Source of the DNA: Bacillota bacterium
GTDB taxonomy: Bacteria; Bacillota; Clostridia; Tissierellales; MES13
Length of the DNA: 64,000 nucleotides
Direction: 5' to 3'
NCBI GenBank assembly: GCA_009711785.1
Contig: VENA01000004.1
Location: 29,461-93,460, forward strand
Of this stretch, positions 52,557 to 61,528 are shown in pieces. How positions within the stretch are numbered: position 1 is the first letter of the stretch; every line of letters starts with the position of its first letter. The position numbers and the translations under genes are program-made. The notes beneath the pieces were generated by a model. That model worked only from the letters and a program-made list of their open reading frames with translations, did no database searches and was not told the origin of the DNA.

Positions 52557-53819
52557 ATGATTAATATATTACATGTGGATTATAATAGTTTTTATCAAAG
52601 AATAGTAAAGGATATTATATCAGATGGGAAGTTTAATTATATTTCAGTTAAATCTCCAAATGAAGCTTTTAAAGTATTAAATAACGAAAAAATTGATTTA
52701 ATAATAACCGGTTTAGAGTTTAAAGAGAAGTTTGGTAAGGATTTTATAAAAGAAATTAATGATAGTAAATTTAAGGATACACCTATCGTTGTATTATCTG
52801 CAAAGGAAGATATTAAATTAAAGAGTAAACTTTTTAATACGGGTGTTATTGATTACATAGAAAAGAATGATTTTGTTAATAGACTTAAAAATTATATCAA
52901 TAAATTTAAAGATATGGATTTTGCCCATGAAAAACTTAGAAATATTAAGATTGCAGTTTTAGATGATTCTAAGTTAGAAATTGAAATAATAAGAAAAATA
53001 TTTGAATTAAATGGTATTACAAATGTTGATTATTATAATGATCCGGAAGAATTAATAAAATCAGATAAAGAATATTCACTTTATCTAGTAGATTATGTAT
53101 TGCCTAAAATTTTAGGGGAAGAGGTAATATTAAAATTAAGAAAAAAATATAACTATGCATTAATAATAGCAATTTCTTCCGTTGAAAATCAAAAGATTAT
53201 TTCAAAGATACTTTCTAATGGTGCAGATGATTATATAACAAAACCATTTAATGAAAGGATTTTTATGGCAAGATTAAAATCTAACATGAGAACATATTTA
53301 CTTTTACAAAAATTGAAGGAAAAAAATATAAAGCTTCAAGAAATGATTAAAGTTGATGGACTTACCAATTTATATAATCATAAATATATTTTTGAAAGAT
53401 TAGAAAAGGAAATAAAAAGAGCTAAAAGATACAAGGATGAATTATCAATAGTTTTATTAGATATAGATGAATTTAAAAAGATAAATGACACCTATGGTCA
53501 TCAGGTAGGAGATAATGTTTTAGTAAGTATAAGTAATAAATTAAAAGAAAGTATAAGAGATATAGATATATTAGGTAGATATGGTGGAGAAGAATTTATT
53601 ATTATTCTACCAGAGACAGACTTAAAGGGAGCATATAATTTAGCTGAGAGGATAAGAAAAAACATAGAAGATATGGAATTTAAGGAAGGTTTCAACCTTA
53701 CTATTAGTGGAGGAGTTTCAGGTTTAAAAAGTAATTCTTGTCTTCAGTTAATAAATAAAGCAGACAAACATTTATATATTGCTAAAAATAAAGGTAAAAA
53801 TAAAATTGTATATAAATAA
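52557..53819 (+). CDS. Diguanylate cyclase with two receiver domains (PleD-like)
   Basis: The 420-residue protein has REC1 (about 1-115), REC2 (about 130-250) and GGDEF (about 265-420). REC2 has the acceptor Asp179 in LYLVDYVLP; in REC1 the equivalent position is Gly52 (LIITGLE), so it is probably not phosphorylated. The cyclase motif is GGEEF (343-347), with an RxxD inhibitory site (RDID) five residues before it, indicating c-di-GMP feedback. ATG 52557 with AGAAAG is preferred over TTG 52548. The stop lies in the left copy of the palindrome flanking the IS. Confidence 0.88.
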   Translation: MINILHVDYNSFYQRIVKDIISDGKFNYISVKSPNEAFKVLNNEKIDLIITGLEFKEKFGKDFIKEINDSKFKDTPIVVLSAKEDIKLKSKLFNTGVIDYIEKNDFVNRLKNYINKFKDMDFAHEKLRNIKIAVLDDSKLEIEIIRKIFELNGITNVDYYNDPEELIKSDKEYSLYLVDYVLPKILGEEVILKLRKKYNYALIIAISSVENQKIISKILSNGADDYITKPFNERIFMARLKSNMRTYLLLQKLKEKNIKLQEMIKVDGLTNLYNHKYIFERLEKEIKRAKRYKDELSIVLLDIDEFKKINDTYGHQVGDNVLVSISNKLKESIRDIDILGRYGGEEFIIILPETDLKGAYNLAERIRKNIEDMEFKEGFNLTISGGVSGLKSNSCLQLINKADKHLYIAKNKGKNKIVYK

Positions 53820-53844
53820 AACTTCCTTTTAAGGAAGTTTTATT
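53815..53844. repeat. Left copy of 30-bp palindromic direct repeat (terminator) flanking the IS
   Basis: AATAAAACTTCC...GTTTTATT; it matches 55413-55442 except at two positions. It contains the stop of the cyclase gene and an AAAACTTCC / GGAAGTTTT hairpin. Confidence 0.8.
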
Positions 53845-55412
53845 GAGGTTGTTGAAAAAGTGAAGAATATTCAAGAAAAGGAGCCCGCCCAAAAAGGAGT
53901 TTCTTTTTTTATGTAGAATTATATATTAGAGGGGTGATTTTAATGATGACTAAAAGGACAGGAATACAACAAAATATTGAAGTTGTAAGGTTAGAGCAAC
54001 TAGTAAAACCAGACCACTTACTTAGAAAAATAGAAAAGCATATTGATTTTAGTTTTATTTACGATTTAGTAATAGAGTTATATTCAGAAGATATGGGGAG
54101 ACCCTCAATTAACCCTGTTGTTTTATTTAAAATGTCACTATTACAAGCACTTTATGGAATATCATCAGAAAGAAGATTAATTGATGAGGTACATCACAAC
54201 ATGGCATATAGATGGTTTCTTGGATATGGGTTAACTGAAAAAATCCCACATCATAGTGTGTTTAGCTACAATAGAAAGCAGAGATTTGGGGACAGTAGTA
54301 TTTATGAAGTAAATTTTTAATGAGATAGTACTTATGGCTATTGATAAGGAACTAGTTAAAGGTAAAATATTATATACAGATTCAACTCATATTCGAGCGA
54401 ATGCTAGTAACTCTAAATACGAGAATGAAGAGTATGAAGAAATCATAACAGAAGATGAATCGCTTCTTACTCTAGTGAATGAAAAAAAAGAAGCTAAAGG
54501 TCAAAAGCCATTGCAACCTGCAAAAGATAAAACAAAGAAAAAGTCGAGAAAGGTAAGTAAAACAGATCCCGATAGTGGCTATATGCATCGCGATAGAAAG
54601 CCAGTAGGATTCTATCATTTATTACATGGAACAGTTGATAGTTCTCATAATATTATACTAGGTCTAAGTGTTACCCCTGGAAACGTTCACGATGCTACTG
54701 TTTACGTTGATAACTTAGATAATATATTTGAAACATTTGATATCATCCCCAAATATACCGGTTCAGATGCAGGTTATTTTAATTTAAATGTTTTAGAACA
54801 ATTGAGTGAAAGAAATTTAAATCCAGTTATTGGACCAAGAAAATATGCTGGGAAAAAGGGTAAAAAGTCTAAATATTGATTTGATTATAATCCTGAAAAA
54901 GATATATATATATGCTTTGAAGGGAAAGAACTACCTTATAAAACAACTACAAGGCAAGGATATGTCGAATATGAAAGCATTCCTAACATCTGTATAAACT
55001 GCCCAAAAAGAGAAAAATGTCTTTATGAAAACAAAAAAACAAAAGAAATAAGTGATACTAAAACTAGAATAATTAGACGGCATGTAAAAGAGCATTATGC
55101 AGATGATGTTAGAGCATTTATGAAAACGGAAAAAGGTAGAAACCTATATAAAAGGAGAAAAGAGACCATAGAGCGAATATTTGCTGATATGAAAGAGCTG
55201 TGTGGTATTCGTTATGCCAATTATCGTGGTTCGGAAGGTGTAAAGGCACAGGCTTTGATAACAGCAACAGCATTAAACATAAAAAAGATAGCAACTATCC
55301 TTTCAAAGTAGGGGATAATGCTATCTTTTTTCAATGTTTTTAATAATTTCATATATAAAACGAAAATTGACTATTTTGTAAAGATAAAAAATGGTCCTTT
55401 TTCAACAGTCTC
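53845..55412. mobile_element. IS1182-family insertion sequence, decayed
   Basis: A 1568-bp element is bounded by terminal inverted repeats GAGGTTGTTGAAAAAG (53845-53860) and the complement of 55397-55412 (GAGACTGTTGAAAAAG), 14 of 16 matching. It contains one transposase reading region broken by a frameshift and a nonsense codon. It is flanked by two near-identical 30-bp palindromes, consistent with the long variable target duplications of this family and insertion at a terminator hairpin between convergent genes. No intact transposase remains, so it cannot move by itself. Confidence 0.85.
53943..55311 (+). pseudogene. IS1182-family transposase with frameshift and stop codon
   Basis: The first part (from ATG 53943) holds the N-terminal DUF772-like region (VRLEQLVKPDHLLRKIEKHIDF, YRWFLGYGL). 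It ends at TAA 54318 because of one extra base around 54311. The second part, in the +1 frame, holds the DDE catalytic core (DSTHIRANAS, GSDAGYFN). It ends at TGA 54877, where Trp is expected (KYWFDYN context). The frame then continues with the zinc-ribbon-like CINCPKREKC and the C-terminal RRKETIERIFADMKELCGIRY to TAG 55311. Two independent lesions make it a pseudogene. Confidence 0.88.
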
Positions 55413-55442
55413 AATAAAACTTCCCTTTAAAGAAGTTTTATT
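55413..55442. repeat. Right copy of 30-bp palindromic direct repeat (terminator)
   Basis: Same palindrome as at 53815, with a T7 run after it on the plus strand. It contains the stop codon of the minus-strand gene at 55438. Confidence 0.8.
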
Positions 55443-55821
55443 TTTTTCTTTCTATATTCGGGTCATCTAGATAACCACCCATATCTTTAATAATTTTTAA
55501 TGCATCTTTTTTATTAGCATTAATATTAGTTATAACTCTATAGTTGATATCAGCAATTTCATCTGTAGTACCCATGCCACTAACCTTTGGATCCGCAGCT
55601 GCTAAGGGTGCTTTTGCAGCATCAGTATAGTTAGAACCTGAGTTTAATACTAAATCAGATAAACTTGTAGATTTTTTATTTCCTGGCATGTTTATATTTA
55701 CATTTTTACTGTTCACATAATGTTCATTTAAATCAACAAAGCTATTAAAGCCCTTTTTCTTTAACTTTTTAACAGCTTCATTAGCACGTTTATAATTACC
55801 AAAATAACTTATAAATTCCAT
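55438..55821 (-). CDS. Unrecognised 127-residue protein
   Basis: A soluble protein with an N-terminal alpha-beta unit (FISYFGNYKRANEAVKKLKKKGF). It then has an Asn/Ser-rich linker and a C-terminal unit (INYRVITNINANKKDALKIIKDMGGYLDD), possibly two halves of a ferredoxin-like fold joined by a flexible loop. I recognise no family; the layout is reminiscent of spore-associated or general-stress proteins. ATG 55821 has GGAGGG. Its 3' end abuts the IS-flanking palindrome. Confidence 0.65.
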   Translation of the reverse strand: MEFISYFGNYKRANEAVKKLKKKGFNSFVDLNEHYVNSKNVNINMPGNKKSTSLSDLVLNSGSNYTDAAKAPLAAADPKVSGMGTTDEIADINYRVITNINANKKDALKIIKDMGGYLDDPNIERKK

Positions 55822-56062
55822 AAGAGCCCTCCATAAAATATATTTAATAATATTTTTTCCTAGAGATTTAATAATATTCTTTTTACAAGGTAAATAGTGT
55901 GACTAATAAAATTTTAACTTCTAAAATTAGTTATTTAACAATATTAATGATATTAGGTTTAAAATTAACTATATATAAGCCTTTGCTAAAATAGTGACAG
56001 TTAATTGTAATTTAAAAATTAAGTTGCTATTTAAAAATAATTAAACATGGAGGGATTATTAA

Positions 56063-57268
56063 ATGTGGGAAAAAACAATGCCTATTGAACAAGTAAGAGA
56101 AATTAGGGGGAAATCCAGTGTTTTCCTAGGAATTGGTGCGATTGAAAAGATATATGATATAGCTAATGAAGTCAAAACTAGGGGATTAAACAAAGCACTT
56201 ATTGTAACAGGAAAATCAGGATATAAAAAATGTGGAGCATGGGATTATGTAAAAAAAGCTTTAGAAGAAAATGATATTGAATATGTTTTATATAATAAAG
56301 TTACACCTAATCCATTAAATACTCAAATTGATGAAGCCAAAATTTTAGGAATTGAATTAGGAGCGAAATTTGTAATAGGAATTGGTGGAGGAAGTTCTAT
56401 AGATACAGCCAAGAGTGCTGCTATAATGATTAATTATCCTAATAAAACAGCTAGTGAACTTTATGAATATAAGTTTACACCAAAGAAATCATTACCAGTA
56501 ATTGCAATTAATACGACCCATGGAACAGGTTCAGAGGGGAATAGATTTGCTGTAACAAGTATATTAGATGATGGTAAAGAATTTAAACCTGCAATTGCAT
56601 ATGATTTCAGTTATCCAATGTATTCTATAGATGATCCTAAATTAATGATAACACTACCAAAATTACAAACTTTATATACTTCAATAGACGCAGTAAATCA
56701 CGTGTTTGAAGCATGCACCACATCTGTAACAAGTCCTTATTCTGTTTTATTAGCAAAAGAAACTGTTAGATTAGTAGATAAATATTTACCTAAAGCTTTA
56801 GAAAATGGAGAAGATTTAGAAGCAAGATATTACCTAAGCTATGCAGCATTAATGGGAGGTATATGTTTTGACAATGGAATGGTTCATTTAACACATGCAC
56901 TAGAACATCCACTAAGTGCTATGAAGCCTAATTTAGCTCATGGATTGGGATTAGCAGTAATATTACCATCTATTGCAAAATATACTTATAAAGCAAGACC
57001 TGAAGTTTTAGCAGATGTATTATCTCCAATTATTCCTGAATTAAAAGGTTATAAAGAAGAAGCAGTAAAAGTTTCTTTAGGTATAAAAAAATGGTTACAC
57101 GATTTAGGTGTTAAAGAAACTCTTTCTGATTTAGGCTTTAAAGATGAAGATATAAAAAGATTAGTAGAACTTACCTTTAAAACACCAAGTTTGGATTTAT
57201 TACTGAACTGTTCTCCTATTAAATCTACAGAGGATTTGATAACAGCTATCTATAAAGAGTCATTATAA
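56063..57268 (+). CDS. Iron-containing alcohol dehydrogenase (1)
   Basis: The 401-residue group III alcohol dehydrogenase has the NAD(P)-binding GIGGGSSIDTAKSAA and TTHGTGSEGN blocks. Metal ligands come from Asp/His in SIDAVNHVFEAC, His in THALEHPLS and His in NLAHGLGLA. The substrate is unknown; relatives act on short alcohols, 1,3-propanediol or lactaldehyde. ATG 56063 has GGAGGG. It is monocistronic, ended by a terminator at 57288. Confidence 0.9.
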   Translation: MWEKTMPIEQVREIRGKSSVFLGIGAIEKIYDIANEVKTRGLNKALIVTGKSGYKKCGAWDYVKKALEENDIEYVLYNKVTPNPLNTQIDEAKILGIELGAKFVIGIGGGSSIDTAKSAAIMINYPNKTASELYEYKFTPKKSLPVIAINTTHGTGSEGNRFAVTSILDDGKEFKPAIAYDFSYPMYSIDDPKLMITLPKLQTLYTSIDAVNHVFEACTTSVTSPYSVLLAKETVRLVDKYLPKALENGEDLEARYYLSYAALMGGICFDNGMVHLTHALEHPLSAMKPNLAHGLGLAVILPSIAKYTYKARPEVLADVLSPIIPELKGYKEEAVKVSLGIKKWLHDLGVKETLSDLGFKDEDIKRLVELTFKTPSLDLLLNCSPIKSTEDLITAIYKESL

Positions 57269-57287
57269 TTAGTATAATTTTTTTATG

Positions 57288-57323
57288 TAAAAACTACTCT
57301 TTTTTTAAAAAGAGTAGTTTTTT
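57288..57323 (+). terminator. Terminator after alcohol dehydrogenase 1
   Basis: AAAAACTACTCTTTTT / AAAAAGAGTAGTTTTT. Confidence 0.8.
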
Positions 57324-57413
57324 GATTCTTTTATATTTATTTTCTATTGAAATAAATAATAATGAATAAATTTATTCTAAATTAAAGAAAATAATATATA
57401 GGAGGTGTTCTTA

Positions 57414-57902
57414 ATGAATTTAAATCTGACACAAAAGGAAAGAATGCTTTTATTAGATCAAAAGAGTCATGAAGAGATGTGTGTAAAAAAATATAATAAT
57501 TATGCTAATGAGGCACAGGATACACAATTAAAGGAAATATTTAAATCTCATGCTAATCAAGAACAACAGCATCTAAATACTATTAATGACATACTTAATG
57601 GTCAAGTTCCTAATGTATCTCAAAATAAAAATCAACAAGGGTTGCAAAGCTCACAAAATCAACAACAAATACAAAACATGTCTCCTGCTGATACAAGAGA
57701 ATATAATAAAAATGACGAAACTCTTTGTAAAGATGTATTAATGACAGAAAAGTATGTTTCTAGTACTTATAACACTGCAATCTTTGAATTTAAAGACAGT
57801 AATTTAAGAGAAGTATTAAATCATATTCAAAAAGAAGAGCAACAACATGGAGAAGCTATTTATAAATATATGGAGAGTAAAGGTATATATAAGACTCAAT
57901 AA
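57414..57902 (+). CDS. CotF-family spore coat protein
   Basis: The 162-residue protein has two helical-pair segments. The first (KSHEEMCVKKYNNYANEAQDTQLKEIFKSHANQEQQH) matches the type at 30160. The second (DETLCKDVLMTEKYVSSTYNTAIFEFKDSNLREVLNHIQKEEQQH) is the CotF/ferritin-like domain. They are joined by a Gln/Asn-rich linker. ATG 57414 follows GGAGGTG (57401-57407); an upstream in-frame start overlaps it. Coat function is inferred from family. Confidence 0.85.
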   Translation: MNLNLTQKERMLLLDQKSHEEMCVKKYNNYANEAQDTQLKEIFKSHANQEQQHLNTINDILNGQVPNVSQNKNQQGLQSSQNQQQIQNMSPADTREYNKNDETLCKDVLMTEKYVSSTYNTAIFEFKDSNLREVLNHIQKEEQQHGEAIYKYMESKGIYKTQ

Positions 57903-58339
57903 AAAAATGGTATTAAAGATAAATAATAATGTGATAAATAAAAGTAATAGTGTAGTTATAAAAAGAACTTTTGATGAATATGCAAATTATATTCAATATC
58001 TAGTGGGAAAGATGAATTGGTTGAGAATAATCAAAAAAACTGATTTACAGTAATTAATATATATGATAAAATATAACGGGTTATAGAAGTCGAAAAATAT
58101 GAGTATCCGATATACAAGGTACATGATGCTAAACGTGAAAGTTATTTTAATTATATTCTTAGTATAATGAAACTTATAAGTTTAGTAGGATGTATTCGAA
58201 TATATCAAGAAAGAAAAAATATTTTTTGGTATATTTAATTAGAATTAGGGCTTGATTAGGGACTAATAATTAGTGGTCAATGATCTATACTACTTTATAT
58301 AAAGTGGTGTAATGTGAGTATAATATTTATGCGAAACAT
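57903..58339. other. Gene-poor region with a decayed reading frame and RNA hairpins
   Basis: No intact gene is seen. A 48-codon frame at 57907 lacks a ribosome-binding site. A start-less frame of about 53 codons (58078-58239, with KYEYPIYKVHDAKRES and VGCIRIYQERKNIFW) looks like the remains of a lost gene. From 58261 there are compact hairpins: ACTAA / TTAGT (58262-58274) and ACTACTTTA / TATAAAGTGGT (about 58291-58310). Confidence 0.5.
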
Positions 58340-58383
58340 AAGCACCCTGACTCTTAGTTTTTTAGGGTTAGGGTGCTTTTAAT
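58340..58383 (+). terminator. Orphan strong terminator upstream of the BCCT gene
   Basis: AGCACCCTGAC / GTTAGGGTGCT stem with a TTTT tail, plus-strand orientation, 130 bp before the BCCT gene. It may end a leader RNA or act as an attenuator. Confidence 0.75.
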
Positions 58384-58427
58384 ATGTTTTAAAAAATAAC
58401 AGAAAAAATGATCAGGACAAGCTCGAA

Positions 58428-58442
58428 TTTCCACAGTGGAAA
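58428..58442. promoter_or_regulatory. Candidate operator palindrome before the BCCT gene
   Basis: TTTCCACAGTGGAAA is a perfect 7-bp inverted repeat around one base, 70 bp before the coding start. The regulator is unknown. Confidence 0.45.
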
Positions 58443-58511
58443 ATGACTTTACCGTATTATATAGAGTAAAGGAACTTAAAATGTGGACAAATTATATTAA
58501 AGGAGGATAAT

Positions 58512-60134
58512 ATGGAGATAGAAAACTTAAGTAAAAAACTATATTCAAGAAATTTTACTAAATATGGATTTGATATGAATTTATTTGTATCCCTGGTATC
58601 AGCTGTTTTTGTTTTAGGATTTATAATATTTACTATTACAATGCCTAATCAATCAGCTAAGATTTTTAGTGACATTAATGATCTATTAAATGAGAATTTT
58701 AACTGGTTATATGTACTAACAATTAATTCTGCTTTTATATTTTTACTTTTGATAGGACTTTCAAAATTTGGAAAGATACGTTTAGGAGGATTTAAAGCAA
58801 AACCAGAGTATAGTAACTTTGCATGGTATGCAATGCTATTTAGTGCTGGAATAGGAATAGGTATATTCTTTTATGGTGTAGCTGAACCAATATATCATAT
58901 GGATATACCAAAGGGATTAACCACTGGGTCTCAATTTGATAATTTTAAAGTTATGTACATGCATTGGGGAGTGCATGCCTGGGCAGTATATGGATTAGTA
59001 GCAGTAGGATTAGGATATTTTTCTTATAATAAGAAATTGCCATTTTCTCTAAGAAGTTTGTTTTATCCATTAATAAAAGATAAAATTTTTGGATTATGGG
59101 GAGATATCATTGATACTTTTGCAGTTCTTGCTGTATTATTTGGACTTGCTACGTCATTAGGACTTGGTGCACAACAAATAAATTCAGGTTTAAATTATGT
59201 GTTTGGAATACCTATTAATAGTAGTGTGAAAATAATTTTGATAGTAGGAATAACTTTTTTTGCTACATTATCTGTTGTTAGTGGAATATCAAAGGGTATT
59301 AAGTTTTTAAGTCAAGCTAATACGATAATTAGTGGAATATTATTAATTGCTATTTTATTAATAGGTCCAACGGTATATATATTATCAACGTATATGTCAA
59401 GTATTGGGATATATTTAAAAGATTTTTTTAATATAGGTTTTTTCATAGCTACTACACCAGAGGATATTGCTTGGCAAGGTAATTGGACTATTTTTTATTG
59501 GGCTTGGTGGATATCTTGGACACCATTTGTAGGCACATTTATTGCCCGTGTATCTAAGGGTAGAACCATTAAAGAAATTGCAGTAGGTACAGTTATAATA
59601 CCTACAATTATTATCACTTTTGCTATGACTATTTTAGGTGCAGCCGGTGTTTATCAGAATAATATGCATGATGGTGTTATCGCAAAGGCGATTGATAATA
59701 ATATTGCAACATCAATGTTTGAAATGTTTAAATACCTTACTACTTCACCAGTATTTCAAAATATTTTATCCTGTGTAGCCATAATAGCAGTTGTGTTATT
59801 CTTTGTTACAAGTAGTGATTCAGGCTCATTAGTTGTTGATAATTTAACAAGTGGTGGAAAGAAGGATTCTCCAAAAACTCAAAGAGTATTTTGGGCAATA
59901 ATGGAAGGACTTATAGCACTTTCAGTTTTACTACTTGGTGGAGAAGCTGCATTAAAGACGATTCAATCAGCTGTAGTAATAACAGGATTACCTTTTTCAA
60001 TACTTCTTATTATAATGATGTTTTCACTTACAAAGGAATTAAAGATAAGTTATAAAAAATATGAATATAATACAATAATTAAATTAAGAAGAAATATGAG
60101 TGAGATAAGTGCTGATGAAGAGTATAAGTGCTAA
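58512..60134 (+). CDS. BCCT-family betaine/carnitine/choline transporter
   Basis: The 540-residue protein has 12 membrane helices and family blocks FAWYAMLFSAGIGIGIFFYGVAEP and HWGVHAWAVYGLVAVGLGYF. It also has the signature WAWWISWTPFVGTFIARVSKGRT and VTSSDSGSLVVDNLTSGG. It imports a trimethylammonium compound by Na+ or H+ symport or antiport; the exact solute cannot be told. ATG 58512 has AAAGGAGG. An alcohol and an aldehyde dehydrogenase follow after a terminator. Confidence 0.93.
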   Translation: MEIENLSKKLYSRNFTKYGFDMNLFVSLVSAVFVLGFIIFTITMPNQSAKIFSDINDLLNENFNWLYVLTINSAFIFLLLIGLSKFGKIRLGGFKAKPEYSNFAWYAMLFSAGIGIGIFFYGVAEPIYHMDIPKGLTTGSQFDNFKVMYMHWGVHAWAVYGLVAVGLGYFSYNKKLPFSLRSLFYPLIKDKIFGLWGDIIDTFAVLAVLFGLATSLGLGAQQINSGLNYVFGIPINSSVKIILIVGITFFATLSVVSGISKGIKFLSQANTIISGILLIAILLIGPTVYILSTYMSSIGIYLKDFFNIGFFIATTPEDIAWQGNWTIFYWAWWISWTPFVGTFIARVSKGRTIKEIAVGTVIIPTIIITFAMTILGAAGVYQNNMHDGVIAKAIDNNIATSMFEMFKYLTTSPVFQNILSCVAIIAVVLFFVTSSDSGSLVVDNLTSGGKKDSPKTQRVFWAIMEGLIALSVLLLGGEAALKTIQSAVVITGLPFSILLIIMMFSLTKELKISYKKYEYNTIIKLRRNMSEISADEEYKC

Positions 60135-60176
60135 GTGAATTTTAAAAAATAATTAATGATTTGAATAAAGTATATT

Positions 60177-60220
60177 AAAGGCTAATATATCTAAGTAATA
60201 TAGGATATATTAGCCTTTTT
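60177..60220 (+). terminator. Terminator after the BCCT gene
   Basis: AAGGCTAATATATC / GATATATTAGCCTT stem with T5. Confidence 0.85.
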
Positions 60221-60251
60221 GTATTTAATACTAGAAAGTGGGGTAGTAATT

Positions 60252-61451
60252 ATGTTAAAGATTTATTGTAGAATTTATCAAGGTATTTTAAGAATAGTAT
60301 CTTACTTTTTACCATGGTGTAAGCCTAAATTAGTAGAGGGAGAAAATAGTTTAAATAAGCTTCCTAAACTAATAAAAAACAAAGGAATTAAAAGTATTTT
60401 AATAGTAACCGATAGAAAAATTTCATCAATAGGATTAATGGATACACTATTAAAAGGTTTAATTAAAGAAAAAATAGAATATTATATATATGATAAAACT
60501 ATTTCTAACCCTACCATTGATAACGTTGAAAAGGCTATAAAAATATATAAAGATAATAAATGCAAGGGTATTATAGGCTTTGGCGGAGGTTCACCAATAG
60601 ATTGTGCAAAGGGTGTTGGAGCACGTATTGTAAGACCAAAAAAGAATATTTCTAAATTAAAAGGGCAATTAAAGGTCAAAAAGAAAATTCCACCATTGTT
60701 TGCCGTTCCAACGACTGCCGGTACAGGGAGTGAAGCAACAATTGCAGCAGTAATAACCGATAGCAATACCCATGAGAAGTATGCAATTAATGATATAGCA
60801 CTTATACCTGATTATGCTGTACTTGATCCATTACTTACCATTAATCTACCAAAGCATATTACTGCTACTACAGGACTTGATGCTTTAACCCATGCAGTGG
60901 AAGCATACATAGGAAAAAGTAATACAAAAAAAACAAAAGAATATAGTAAGGAATCAATAAAATTAATATTTGAAAATCTATATAAAGCCTATATTGATGG
61001 TACTAACATAGTTCCAAGGGCTAATATGCAAAAGGCCTCCTATTTAGCAGGAATTGCTTTTACCCGTGCATATGTTGGTTATGTGCATGCCATTGCACAT
61101 ACAATAGGTGGACTTTATTCAGTTCCCCATGGATTAGCTAATGCTATCATATTACCTTACGTTTTAGAGTATTATGGAAAGGCTGTATACAAACCCTTAT
61201 CTGAATTAGCTGATTTAGTTAAAGTAGCTTCAGATTATGATAATAATAAACAAAAGGCAACTAAGTTTATTAATGAAATAAAAAAGCTTAATGAAAGTAT
61301 GAATATTCCTAAAAAGATAAGTGAAATTAAAGAAGAAGATATTCCGTTGATGGTAAAACGTGCTTTAAAGGAAGCAAATCCCCTTTATCCTGTGCCTAAG
61401 ATTTTTGATAAAAATGATATGTTTAATATTTATAAACTTCTTATGGAGTAG
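60252..61451 (+). CDS. Iron-containing alcohol dehydrogenase (2)
   Basis: The 399-residue group III alcohol dehydrogenase has GFGGGSPIDCAKGVGARI and TTAGTGSEATIAAVI for NAD binding. DALTHAVEAYIG and HAIAHTIGGLYSVPHGLANAI supply the metal ligands. The N-terminal 30 residues are hydrophobic and basic (MLKIYCRIYQGILRIVSYFLP), an extension seen in some clostridial members. ATG 60252 follows AAAGTGGGG; the TTG at 60219 lies within the preceding terminator. It precedes the aldehyde dehydrogenase by 77 bp, suggesting sequential oxidation or reduction of one substrate. Confidence 0.9.
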   Translation: MLKIYCRIYQGILRIVSYFLPWCKPKLVEGENSLNKLPKLIKNKGIKSILIVTDRKISSIGLMDTLLKGLIKEKIEYYIYDKTISNPTIDNVEKAIKIYKDNKCKGIIGFGGGSPIDCAKGVGARIVRPKKNISKLKGQLKVKKKIPPLFAVPTTAGTGSEATIAAVITDSNTHEKYAINDIALIPDYAVLDPLLTINLPKHITATTGLDALTHAVEAYIGKSNTKKTKEYSKESIKLIFENLYKAYIDGTNIVPRANMQKASYLAGIAFTRAYVGYVHAIAHTIGGLYSVPHGLANAIILPYVLEYYGKAVYKPLSELADLVKVASDYDNNKQKATKFINEIKKLNESMNIPKKISEIKEEDIPLMVKRALKEANPLYPVPKIFDKNDMFNIYKLLME

Positions 61452-61528
61452 ATAAAAAAAGGTAACTATTAAAGAATTAAGTATAATGGTAGTGTTTATT
61501 GAGGTTAAATTTAATCAGGAGGTTTTTT

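Noticed and set aside
54311..54317. A_AAT_TTT as a -1 programmed frameshift site in the transposase
   Set aside because: The heptamer fits the pattern, but a -1 shift enters the wrong frame; the core is in the +1 frame.
57907..58053. A 48-codon frame after the coat protein gene
   Set aside because: No ribosome-binding site and no recognisable family; treated as part of a decayed region.
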